Shown here: positions 1 through 6,817 of the stretch, piece after piece
Numbering within the stretch: the stretch's first letter is position 1
Layout of the letters: every line of letters begins with the position of its first letter
Assembly: GCA_013696695.1 (NCBI GenBank)
Contig: JACCYD010000950.1
Location: forward strand, 1 to 8,696
Reading direction: 5' to 3'
DNA: 8,696 bases
Source of the DNA: Deltaproteobacteria bacterium
GTDB lineage: Bacteria > Myxococcota_A > Polyangia > Haliangiales > Haliangiaceae
The notes under the pieces: generated by a model
What the model was told of the DNA's origin: nothing
The model's input: only the letters and a program-made list of their open reading frames with translations
Databases searched by the model: none
Program-made: the position numbers and the translations under genes

Positions 1-1362
1 GGCCTGATCTACGCCGATCGCCTGGTCGATGTGCCGATGGCGCTCAAGGCGTTCCAGCGCGCGCTGACCTACCAGCCCGACGACGAGGCAACGCTGGTCC
101 GCCTCGCCGATCTGGCCGCGCAGATCGGCGAGTGGAAGCTCGCTCTCGGGGCGTGCGAACGGCTGGTCAAGAACGAGCTCGATGCCGACAAGCGCGTCGC
201 CCACCTCCATCGCGTCGCGAAGATCTTCAAGCAGGGTTTCAACGACTCCAAGCGCGCCGAACGTGCCTTGAACCTCGCGCTGGACAGCTCGCCGACCAAC
301 GACGAAGCACTGCAGCAGCTCGTCCAGTTCTACAAGGACGCGAGCGACCTCCAGTCCGCGCGTGTCCACCTCAATCGCGTCGTCGGCACCATGCGCGCGC
401 GAGTCGCACAAGCCCCGCTCGAGGGCGTGCCGTATCGCGTGATCGCGCGCGCGATGTCAGCGCGCGCGGCCACCAACACGCCGGGCTCGCTGCCGATCGC
501 CCGAGCCGCGGCGCAGCTCGCGGATCTGCTCGGCAGTGCCGGCGAGCCAGAGCAGAAGCTGCTCGCGAACGACACCCGGCCGGATCTCGCGCAGCTGATG
601 AAGCCCGAGGCCGACGACGTGATCTTCCCGCGCGGAATTCCCCTCGAGTTGCGACAGGTGTTCCAGCTGCTCGGCGATCGGATCGCGAAGCACGTCGGGG
701 TCAACGTCCAGGCCTACGGCGTGTCGCGCGGCGATCGCGTGCGTGCGAAGGACAACCCGGTCGCCGCGGTCGCGCAATCGGTCGCCACCTCGATGGGCTT
801 CGGAGAGATCGATGTCTATCTCTCCGGCCGCCAGCCGTGGGTGATGGTCGCCGAGCCGACGAGCCCGGTCTCGCTGGTGCTCGGTATCTCGATCACCAAC
901 TCCGGCGGCGATGCGATCCGGTTTGCGACGGGTGGTGCGCTCAAGATGGCCCAGGCCTCGCTCGCGATTCCGGCGCGGCTCCCCATCGACGAGCTCGGCG
1001 TGCTCGTGATCGCGCTACTGCGACTGTTCCAGCCCGATTTCCCGGCGCACAAGCTCGATGCCGACGCGGTCACCAGCCAGCACCAGAAGCTGCGCCGGCT
1101 GATCCCGACAAATCTCATGAACGAGCTGCGGCCGTTCGCGCTCGCGATCGACCCGATCGCGTTCCGCCACGACGCGCTCGCACGCGACCTCCGCATCGCC
1201 CAGCTGCGTGCCGGGCTGGTCGCGTCTGGCTCGCTGCTCGCCGGACTCCGCATCCTGGCCTCGCAAGTCGGCGCTGAATTGCCGGGCTTCCTGGCGGATC
1301 CAGTTGCTCAGGGGCTTGTCTCGTTTGCCCTTGGCGAAGATCACGCCGCTGTCGCCAGATAG
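1..1362 (+). CDS. TPR-repeat protein with long C-terminal domain (5' truncated by window)
   Basis: The frame is open from base 1, so the true start lies upstream; the first Met (base 31) falls inside a TPR helix and is not a credible start. The visible part is 453 residues. Residues 1 to about 130 form three to four degenerate TPR units, recognisable by helix pairs such as MALKAFQRALTYQPDD, LADLAAQIGEWKLALGACER and AERALNLALDSSPTNDEAL. After an Ala-rich linker, residues of roughly 205-453 form a separate alpha/beta domain (DVYLSGRQPWVMVAEP, then GGALKMAQASLAIPARLP, ending FALGEDH). Long TPR proteins with a comparable tail occur in myxobacteria; the tail recalls a degenerate M48-type peptidase fold, but I see no HExxH, so catalysis is unlikely. 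TPRs usually scaffold protein-protein contacts. No signal peptide can be judged because the N-terminus is missing. The partner is unknown. The following gene is separated by 117 bases with its own RBS, so it is probably a different transcription unit. Confidence 0.85.
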   Translation, partial: GLIYADRLVDVPMALKAFQRALTYQPDDEATLVRLADLAAQIGEWKLALGACERLVKNELDADKRVAHLHRVAKIFKQGFNDSKRAERALNLALDSSPTNDEALQQLVQFYKDASDLQSARVHLNRVVGTMRARVAQAPLEGVPYRVIARAMSARAATNTPGSLPIARAAAQLADLLGSAGEPEQKLLANDTRPDLAQLMKPEADDVIFPRGIPLELRQVFQLLGDRIAKHVGVNVQAYGVSRGDRVRAKDNPVAAVAQSVATSMGFGEIDVYLSGRQPWVMVAEPTSPVSLVLGISITNSGGDAIRFATGGALKMAQASLAIPARLPIDELGVLVIALLRLFQPDFPAHKLDADAVTSQHQKLRRLIPTNLMNELRPFALAIDPIAFRHDALARDLRIAQLRAGLVASGSLLAGLRILASQVGAELPGFLADPVAQGLVSFALGEDHAAVAR

Positions 1363-1372
1363 CTGAAACTAC

Positions 1373-1389
1373 TCGGCGTTTTACGCTGA
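1373..1389 (+). terminator. Small hairpin after the TPR gene (possible weak terminator)
   Basis: Ten bases after the TPR stop, TCGGCGT and ACGCTGA can pair around a TTT loop (7 bp including one G-U). No U-tract follows (TCTCCCC), so it does not meet the rule for an intrinsic terminator. It may assist Rho-dependent ending or be chance. Confidence 0.25.
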
Positions 1390-1394
1390 TCTCC

Positions 1395-1420
1395 CCGGAC
1401 AAATCGCGCCGTTTGTCCGG
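1395..1420. promoter_or_regulatory. Perfect 9-bp inverted repeat, candidate operator upstream of the lipoprotein operon
   Basis: CCGGACAAA and TTTGTCCGG are exact reverse complements separated by 8 bases (TCGCGCCG). The dyad ends 59 bases before the ATG at 1480, in the only sizeable non-coding gap of the window. The geometry (inner ACAAA...TTTGT arms, roughly 1.5 helical turns between half-site centres) suits a homodimeric helix-turn-helix regulator. It could also be an RNA stem-loop ending the TPR transcript, but no T-run follows on either strand. I cannot name the regulator and see no convincing -35/-10 pair around it. Confidence 0.45.
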
Positions 1421-1469
1421 CTCGGCGCTTGCTCGATGTCCTCGTATCCGAAGCCATCGGACCGCCCAC

Positions 1470-1474
1470 GAGGA
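1470..1474 (+). promoter_or_regulatory. Ribosome-binding site that fixes the start at 1480
   Basis: GAGGA lies five bases before the ATG at 1480. It supports that start over the in-frame TTG at 1429, which would add 17 residues ahead of an otherwise well-formed signal peptide. Confidence 0.6.
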
Positions 1475-1479
1475 TCAAC

Positions 1480-3567
1480 ATGCGCTTACTACCTAGAAGC
1501 TCCGGTCTTCTCGCCACCACGGCACTTACGTGCCTGGCTACGACAGTAGCCTGTGGTGCAGGCGGTGCTCCCGAGCTGTCCGGCGTCACCGATCAGGTGG
1601 CGCAGGTCGGAACCGAGCTCCAGGTCGAGCTCGTCGGAACCGACCCCGATGGCGACGACCTCGACTACAGCTTTCGCGCGGCGGATCTGCCGGACGTCTC
1701 GGGCCGCGCACTGGTGACCGTGTCGCCGAGCGGCATGGGCGTCTTCCGCTGGACCCCGCTTGCCGAGGATGTCGGCGAGCACGCGTTCGACTTCTCGGTT
1801 TCGGATGGCGATACCTCGACCACGGTGACCGTCACGATCGACGTCAAGAGCGCGATCGGCTCGGCCACCGCGCCGGTCTTCCGCCGCCCGCTCGGCACCG
1901 GCACCACCGTCGACCTCGGCACCAAGAAGTGCATCGACCTCGAGATCGTGGTCGAGGATCAAGACACCGCACAGGTGACGATCGAGCAGGAAGAGCCCGT
2001 GATCGAGGGCTCGACGCTGAGCCAGGAAGATGGCTCGAGCGCGATCTGGAGCTGGTGCCCGACCAAGGAGCAGGAGGCCGAGACGCGCCGCACGCTCGTG
2101 CTGTCGGCCAACGACAACGACAACCCGAAGACGATGAAGCCGTACCTCGTGGTGCTGCGCCAGCCGCAGGGCAACTGCCCCGGCACCGGCCCGATCATCC
2201 AGCACACCACGCAGAACGCCGAGACCATCGTCGATCTCACGATCGACGCGCGCGTCACCGACGACAAGGGCCTCAAAGAAGCGCCGCTGTTCTATTACTC
2301 CGAGACCCAGCCCTCGAACCCACCCGATCTGTCGCAGATGATCCAGCTGTCGACGCTCAAGATCGATGGCAGCGCCACGGATGCGGTCTACGCCGCCGAC
2401 GTGCCGAACCCGGTGGCAAACATGCCGATGGGCACCAAGAAGACGCTGTTCTACGTGTTCGTGGCCGACGACGACGATGACGAGGTCGGCAACTGCGATC
2501 ACTCGACGATGTCGCAGGTGTTCTCGATGACGGTGACCTCGAGCGGCACCTCGAACGAGCCGGTCTGCGCGACGTGCACCAGCGACACGCAGTGCGGCAC
2601 CGGTGACCTCTGCGTCCGCATGGGCGCGCAGAGCGCGAGCTTCTGCCTGCAGTCGTGCACGGGTGGTTGCCCGTCCGGTTACACCTGCTCGACGACCCCG
2701 GTGGCCTCGGTCGACGGCGCGTCGGGCACCCAATGCGTTCCCGACAGCGGCACCTGCGAGGCCACGGTCGCCGCGTGTGTAGACGACACCAACGAAGAAG
2801 ACGACTCGCGCTCTGCGGCGTCCTCGAATGCGACGGCGCGTGGCGCGCTCCAGCCCGGCACGCACGACTTCGTGAGCTGCCCGAAGGCCGTGCAGCCGAC
2901 CTCCGGTAGCAAGGCCGACGACGACTGGTTCCAGATCAAGGTCGACGTCGACACCCGCGTCGACATGTGGCTGTACGGCAGCGGCGAGAGCGATCTGGAT
3001 CTGACGGTCTATCGATCGAACGAGACCATCCTCTCGAAGTCGACCACGCTCGAGGCCGACGAGAACATCGTCAAGTGCCTGACGCCCGGCACCTACTACG
3101 TGAAGGTCAACGGCTACGACCCGGCGCGCAGCGAGTACTTGCTCGACTACGTTGCCACCGCGCAGACGTGCAACACGACCTGCGTCGACGACGGCCGCGA
3201 GGACGATGACACGTACAGCCAGGCGCGCCTCGGCCTCAGCTCGACGGCGAACAAGATCTGCCCCAACGACGACGACTGGTACAAGGTCACCGTGACCGAC
3301 GGCGACAAGATCGTCGCCGACATGACGTCGACGGGCGCCGGCGACCTCGACCTCCACGTCTATCGCAGCGAGTTCTCCGAGGTCTTCCCGTGTGCTCCCG
3401 GCAACACTGCCGGGTGCGCGACGGCGAACGGCTCCGGCCCGACCTCCAACGAGCACGTCGAATACACCGTGACTGGCTGCCCGACGGGATGCGACCATTA
3501 CATCGTGGTTCGCGGATACAACGGTGCAGAGAACGACAACTACGGCCTCACCGTGACCGTGCAGTGA
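1480..3567 (+). CDS. Secreted lipoprotein with Ig-like domains, Cys-rich module and two PPC domains
   Basis: A 695-residue protein from the ATG at 1480. The N-terminus has basic residues (MRLLPR), a hydrophobic stretch and TTVAC with Cys25, a slightly atypical lipobox (Thr at -3), suggesting a lipoprotein. Residues about 32-121 form an Ig/cadherin-like domain with TDPDGDDLDY (54-63) and FRWTPL...FSVSDGD. Two further beta-rich segments follow (about 131-227 and 233-355), the last with an acidic DDDDDE run (330-335). Residues 363-426 hold a ten-cysteine module (CATC ... CPSGYTC ... GTC), probably disulfide-bonded. Two PPC (bacterial pre-peptidase C-terminal) type repeats end the protein: 433-567, opening CVDDTNEEDD with DDDWF around Trp483, and 568-695, opening CVDDGREDDD with DDDWY around Trp600, each ending in a YYVKVNGY or YIVVRGY strand. 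PPC modules normally accompany secreted peptidases, yet none is present here. The next gene, sharing one base, does carry a peptidase-like domain. Likely role: surface binding or adhesion and calcium-dependent stability (inferred). Confidence 0.85.
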   Translation: MRLLPRSSGLLATTALTCLATTVACGAGGAPELSGVTDQVAQVGTELQVELVGTDPDGDDLDYSFRAADLPDVSGRALVTVSPSGMGVFRWTPLAEDVGEHAFDFSVSDGDTSTTVTVTIDVKSAIGSATAPVFRRPLGTGTTVDLGTKKCIDLEIVVEDQDTAQVTIEQEEPVIEGSTLSQEDGSSAIWSWCPTKEQEAETRRTLVLSANDNDNPKTMKPYLVVLRQPQGNCPGTGPIIQHTTQNAETIVDLTIDARVTDDKGLKEAPLFYYSETQPSNPPDLSQMIQLSTLKIDGSATDAVYAADVPNPVANMPMGTKKTLFYVFVADDDDDEVGNCDHSTMSQVFSMTVTSSGTSNEPVCATCTSDTQCGTGDLCVRMGAQSASFCLQSCTGGCPSGYTCSTTPVASVDGASGTQCVPDSGTCEATVAACVDDTNEEDDSRSAASSNATARGALQPGTHDFVSCPKAVQPTSGSKADDDWFQIKVDVDTRVDMWLYGSGESDLDLTVYRSNETILSKSTTLEADENIVKCLTPGTYYVKVNGYDPARSEYLLDYVATAQTCNTTCVDDGREDDDTYSQARLGLSSTANKICPNDDDWYKVTVTDGDKIVADMTSTGAGDLDLHVYRSEFSEVFPCAPGNTAGCATANGSGPTSNEHVEYTVTGCPTGCDHYIVVRGYNGAENDNYGLTVTVQ

Positions 3568-5489
3568 TGCGCGTTGTTAGCCCGCTCGGTTCTCTCGCCC
3601 TGATGTTCCTTGTCGGCTGCGCGACGTCGAGCGCACCCGATCCGGGCCTCGAAGGGCTGGCGGTGACGCGCGTCGCGCCCGACACGATCATCCCGGGCAC
3701 CAAGCTACAAGTTACCGGCGCGTCGTTCGTCGAATCGCAGTGGGGCGACGCCTCGCTCGTGCTCTCCGGTGACGGAGGGACGGTTCGCTGGCCGGCGACG
3801 TTCGTCGACTTCACGACGATGACGATCGCGATCGACGCGTCGATGATCGATCAGATCGGCGCCGAGGATTTCACCGGTACCGCGACCGTCGAAGTCGTCG
3901 CCACGTCCGATGGCTTGACGTATGCGAGCGAATCGATCGAGGTCGACCTCGCGTTTCGCCAGGAGCTCGATCCATCGGTCGCATCGATCGAGGCCACCGG
4001 CGTGATCTTCGTCAACGACCAGATCCAGATCGAAGGCGATGGCTTTCTGCTCGGCGGCGACGAAGGCGTCACCGTCGCGAAGCTCGAAGGGTGCTTCACT
4101 CCCGAGGCCGGCGGCGCGTGCGCACCGATCAGCGAGCTCGAGCTGGCGACGCAGCCGCTCGAGGCGCTGTCGCGCGAGACTGCCGTGTTCCCGTTCTCGC
4201 CGAAGATCGCCGGCATCAAGCCCGGCACGTTCACCGGCCGGATCACGGTGATCAACAAGCAGAAGGACCTCGCGCCGAGCCCGGCGCCGACGGTCGACGT
4301 CTCGTACGACCTCGTCACCTCGCAGATCTTCTCGGTCGATCCGCCAGCCGCGAGTCTCGGCCAGTACGTGTTCGTCAAGGGCGGCGGCTTCGTTGGCGGC
4401 GAGTCCGGCGCGCTCACCGAGCTCGAGCTCGAGGGTACGTTCGCGCGCACCGGTGGCGGTTCCGCTCCGGTGTTGATGACGCTGCTCCCCGAGTTCGTCG
4501 AGGGTCGGCTCGTTCGCTACGTCGTCAACACCGACGATTCGCTCGGTCAGGCGCTCGACCTCCGGCAAGACACCGGTCAGTTCACCGGTACGATCACCCC
4601 GGTCGTCACGTTCGGTCCCGACACCGTGCGCGGCGTGTCCACCAACGCGAGCTTCGCCATCGCGCCGGTCAAGCAGGTCGTCTACCTCCTGTACCAGCCG
4701 TCGTATGTCGAAGGTCTACGCGACTTCGGCCTCCGCGCCGTCGACAAGAAGATCCGCGAGCGCATCATCGAGGTCTGCAAGCGCACCTACCGCGGCGTCA
4801 ACATCGAGTTCCGCGACGCACCGCCCACCGACTTCGCGCTGTTCGAGCAGGTCGAGCTGCTCGGCGTCGATCCCAACGGCACCGGGCTGTTCGGCTATGA
4901 CAATTCGCCGGGCAAGGACAACGGCAACGAGCGGCTCTACGACCGGCTCGGTGGCGTCAACGCGCTGACGCAGCAGGACGGCTATCCCGGCTACGGCGGC
5001 GTGTTCATCCGCTCGTTGATGGGCTTCTCGAAGCACCCCGGTAGCTTCGCGACGTCGGTGCCCGGCGCCGACGCGACGTTCGACGCGATCTTCGATCCGT
5101 TCCGCTCGGACATCGGCGAGCCGGTGACGTCGTCCGACATCGCCGGTGGCCTCGCCACGCTGACTGATGGCTTCGCGTGCCCGGGCAGCGATCGCAAGAG
5201 CCGCGTCGAGTGCGCGGTGTTTGTCCTCGGTAACCTGATCGGCGGCACGCTCTCGCACGAGATCGGCCACTCGCTCGGCCTCGCGAATCCGTACATGGAA
5301 GGCTTCCACAACGCGGGCGATGCGCCGGCGCGCCTGATGGATGCCGGTGGTGATCGGCCGTTCAACGAGCGCGCGGAGCTCGACGGCACCGCGCCCGGCG
5401 AGTTCTGCGACGACGAGTACGAGTACCTCCGCCAGATCCTGCCGAGCAGCGAGGCCGCGCCGCAGGTACAGCGCGCCAGCTGCTTCTAG
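3567..5489 (+). CDS. Lipoprotein with three IPT/TIG-like repeats and a metzincin-like metalloprotease domain
   Basis: 640 residues from the ATG at 3567, whose A is the last base of the preceding TGA (TGATG); with no visible Shine-Dalgarno, translational coupling is likely. The signal peptide ends in a canonical lipobox LVGC (Cys18). Three repeats of about 105-120 residues follow, opening near 32 (AVTRVAPDTIIPGTKLQVTG), 138 (VASIEATGVIFVNDQIQIEG) and 253 (QIFSVDPPAASLGQYVFVKG), and each reaching an FTG-x-x-T motif at F102, F222 and F339; these are IPT/TIG-like Ig folds. From about 368 (KQVVYLLY) starts a catalytic-looking domain with HEIGHSLGLAN at 564-574: His564, Glu565 and His568 fit a zinc site, and RLMDAGG (589-595) could be the Met-turn. 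The third metzincin ligand position is Asn574 rather than His or Asp; His581 in EGFHN is a possible substitute. Probable exported peptidase tethered to a membrane; substrate unknown. Activity is not certain because of the Asn. A start at 3390 is rejected because it would lie antisense-like inside the previous gene's other frame and bury the signal peptide. Confidence 0.83.
   Translation: MRVVSPLGSLALMFLVGCATSSAPDPGLEGLAVTRVAPDTIIPGTKLQVTGASFVESQWGDASLVLSGDGGTVRWPATFVDFTTMTIAIDASMIDQIGAEDFTGTATVEVVATSDGLTYASESIEVDLAFRQELDPSVASIEATGVIFVNDQIQIEGDGFLLGGDEGVTVAKLEGCFTPEAGGACAPISELELATQPLEALSRETAVFPFSPKIAGIKPGTFTGRITVINKQKDLAPSPAPTVDVSYDLVTSQIFSVDPPAASLGQYVFVKGGGFVGGESGALTELELEGTFARTGGGSAPVLMTLLPEFVEGRLVRYVVNTDDSLGQALDLRQDTGQFTGTITPVVTFGPDTVRGVSTNASFAIAPVKQVVYLLYQPSYVEGLRDFGLRAVDKKIRERIIEVCKRTYRGVNIEFRDAPPTDFALFEQVELLGVDPNGTGLFGYDNSPGKDNGNERLYDRLGGVNALTQQDGYPGYGGVFIRSLMGFSKHPGSFATSVPGADATFDAIFDPFRSDIGEPVTSSDIAGGLATLTDGFACPGSDRKSRVECAVFVLGNLIGGTLSHEIGHSLGLANPYMEGFHNAGDAPARLMDAGGDRPFNERAELDGTAPGEFCDDEYEYLRQILPSSEAAPQVQRASCF
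5486..5489. other. CTAG palindrome shared by two convergent stop codons
   Basis: The plus-strand protease gene stops with TAG at 5487-5489 and the minus-strand gene stops with TAG read from 5488-5486, so the two coding regions overlap by exactly four bases. No room exists for a terminator between them; transcription ends must lie inside the opposite gene. Confidence 0.8.
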
Positions 5490-6037
5490 TCCCAGGGATC
5501 GCCGACCATCAGCCGCTCGACCAGCTCCTCGGCCACGGTGGCGACGCAGGCTTGGCGCGACAGCGCGATGTCGCGCTGGCCCTTCGTGGTGTCGACGCTG
5601 GCCGATCCGGACAGCAAGCTGATCGGCGTGGTGGAGCTACGAACCCACAGCTTGAGCTCGCAGCGCACGCGGGTGACATTCCCGACGTGCGATACGGTCA
5701 TCTCGTCGACGGTGCCGTCGACATAGAACCCGCCGTTCGGCGTGTCGGTCAGCTCGATGCGCCACGGTGACGACTTCACCAGCTCGGCACGGACGGTCTC
5801 GCGCATGACATCGCGATAGCTGCCGGCCTCGAGCATCGGCCCGACGGCGACGAGCTTTCGCGTGTCGACCACCGGGACCTCGACCCTCGGCTTGCAGCCG
5901 CGGATCGCGCGCTGCGGCGGTGCGACTGGATCAAGATCGGTGGGCAGTCTGGCGAACGAGATCGCCGAGGCGACCAGTGCGACACCACACAGCCAGTCGA
6001 GTCGAGACGGAACGTGGTCGGCGAGGAACGGCCCCAT
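5486..6037 (-). CDS. Hypothetical membrane-anchored periplasmic protein
   Basis: 183 residues on the minus strand, starting at the ATG at 6037-6035 with only a weak AAGAG ahead of it. One hydrophobic segment (about 16-30, LCGVALVASAISFA) after a short N-terminus suggests a signal anchor; there is no lipobox. The rest looks like one compact alpha/beta domain: a helix rich in charged residues (SYRDVMRETVRAELVKSS, about 73-90), strands GGFYVDGTVDEMTV and TRVRCELKLWV, and a C-terminal helix (CVATVAEELVERLM). The pattern of strand pairs saying 'the protein has a DG-T-V variant strand, then a second strand' resembles small envelope proteins of the CsgG/LpoB/TolB-N type, but this is a weak structural guess and I do not recognise the family. 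Cys48, Cys126 and Cys164 could pair. It faces the protease gene tail to tail with a 4-base overlap and is divergent from the membrane-protein gene. Confidence 0.7.
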   Translation of the reverse strand: MGPFLADHVPSRLDWLCGVALVASAISFARLPTDLDPVAPPQRAIRGCKPRVEVPVVDTRKLVAVGPMLEAGSYRDVMRETVRAELVKSSPWRIELTDTPNGGFYVDGTVDEMTVSHVGNVTRVRCELKLWVRSSTTPISLLSGSASVDTTKGQRDIALSRQACVATVAEELVERLMVGDPWD

Positions 6038-6079
6038 GCTCTTACGGTATCAGCGCAGCTCGGCTTATGCTTCGCCGAA
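6038..6079. promoter_or_regulatory. Divergent intergenic gap between the minus-strand gene and the membrane-protein operon
   Basis: These 42 bases separate two divergent starts and must lie in the control region for at least one of them. TTATGCT at 6065-6071 loosely resembles a -10 box on the plus strand, but it is only 8 bases from the ATG at 6080 and has no clear -35 partner. Promoter elements probably extend into the flanking coding regions. No dyad operator is visible. Confidence 0.3.
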
Positions 6080-6817
6080 ATGGCCAGCCGAGGTTCGAAG
6101 CGAGGCAAGCGGGGGAAGCCCGATCGGCAGGTCCCGTTAGGACGCCCCGAGAAACCCTTGCTTTCGACCGCCCCGGCGGGCACGCCGCGGCGCGTGATCG
6201 AGCCCCACCTGCGACGGCGGGGCCTGGCAGAGCTGGTAATTGGAGTCGCCATCCTGATCGGCGGGATCGCGCTCGCGATGAGCTCGGACGATGACGCGCT
6301 GACCGCGAAGCGGTTTGCGATGGTGCAGCTGCTGTGGGCCAGTGGGCTGGCGGCGATCGCGACGGCGGCCACCCGCCTCGATCCCCGCGCCGAGATGCGT
6401 GCCACCAACGATCCGCGGCGCTGGATCTACGGCGAGCTCGCGCTGTTGTTCGCACTGCTCTACGCGCTGCTGATGTGGAAGGTGATCCCGAACCGGTTGC
6501 CATCCGCGATGATGCACCTCGCCACCGTGCCGCTGTTCACGTTGATGATGGCGACCGGGACGTTGCTCGGCGGGCGCTTCGGCTGGTGGCTCGGTGTGCT
6601 CGGCGGCTCGATGGTGCTGCTGTCGACCATCGTGCTGATCGCGCGGATCCTCGCGTCGGCGGCGTTCCTCGCCGGGGTCTACGGCGCGTTCGGCAAGGCC
6701 GCCTCGACGTTCGCGCTGGTGTCCGTGGCGCTGATCGTCGAGCTCGTCGGCATCCTGCCGATCTGCCAGGTGAAGTTCCTGATGACGCGCCGAGGCCGTC
6801 GCGCATTCGGCGTATGA
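6080..6817 (+). CDS. Polytopic membrane protein, about seven hydrophobic segments
   Basis: 245 residues from the ATG at 6080. An in-frame GTG at 6014 would add 22 residues overlapping the divergent gene; the ATG, followed by a basic tail (MASRGSKRGKRGK), is preferred although no strong Shine-Dalgarno is seen. Residues 1-48 are Arg/Lys/Pro-rich and probably cytoplasmic. Hydrophobic segments lie near 49-67, 79-99, 116-134, 142-164, 167-187, 188-204 and 208-229, so six or seven transmembrane helices; the C-terminus is basic (TRRGRRAF). I do not recognise a family and see no transporter signature or catalytic motif. Its stop overlaps the start of the next gene (ATGA), so the two products are probably made in a fixed ratio and act together, for example as a membrane platform for the large extracytoplasmic partner (inferred). 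Confidence 0.78.
   Translation: MASRGSKRGKRGKPDRQVPLGRPEKPLLSTAPAGTPRRVIEPHLRRRGLAELVIGVAILIGGIALAMSSDDDALTAKRFAMVQLLWASGLAAIATAATRLDPRAEMRATNDPRRWIYGELALLFALLYALLMWKVIPNRLPSAMMHLATVPLFTLMMATGTLLGGRFGWWLGVLGGSMVLLSTIVLIARILASAAFLAGVYGAFGKAASTFALVSVALIVELVGILPICQVKFLMTRRGRRAFGV

Noticed and set aside
132..1277. A 381-codon plus-strand frame inside the TPR gene
   Set aside because: Arg/Ala-rich shadow in a second frame; the TPR frame has recognisable repeats.
1429..1479. Upstream TTG start adding 17 residues to the first lipoprotein
   Set aside because: It would put acidic and proline residues ahead of the signal peptide, and the GAGGA site points to the ATG at 1480.
1489..3498. A 669-codon open frame on the minus strand, antisense to the first lipoprotein gene
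   Set aside because: Its translation is a low-complexity mix of Arg, Val, Asp, His and Ala with no domain, typical of a shadow frame in GC-rich DNA; the plus strand has a signal peptide, RBS and recognisable domains.
4420..4436. GAGCTCGAGCTCGAG tandem run as a DNA repeat element
   Set aside because: It encodes the ELELE-type strand of an IPT repeat with common Leu and Glu codons, so coding constraint explains it.
3705..4568. A 287-codon minus-strand frame opposite the IPT repeats
   Set aside because: Composition is dominated by Arg, Glu, Asp and Leu without motifs; it mirrors the codon pattern of the real plus-strand gene.
6014..6079. Upstream GTG start for the polytopic membrane protein
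   Set aside because: It would overlap the divergent gene's coding start and adds no recognisable feature; the ATG at 6080 begins a typical basic cytoplasmic tail. Not fully excluded because neither start has a clear RBS.
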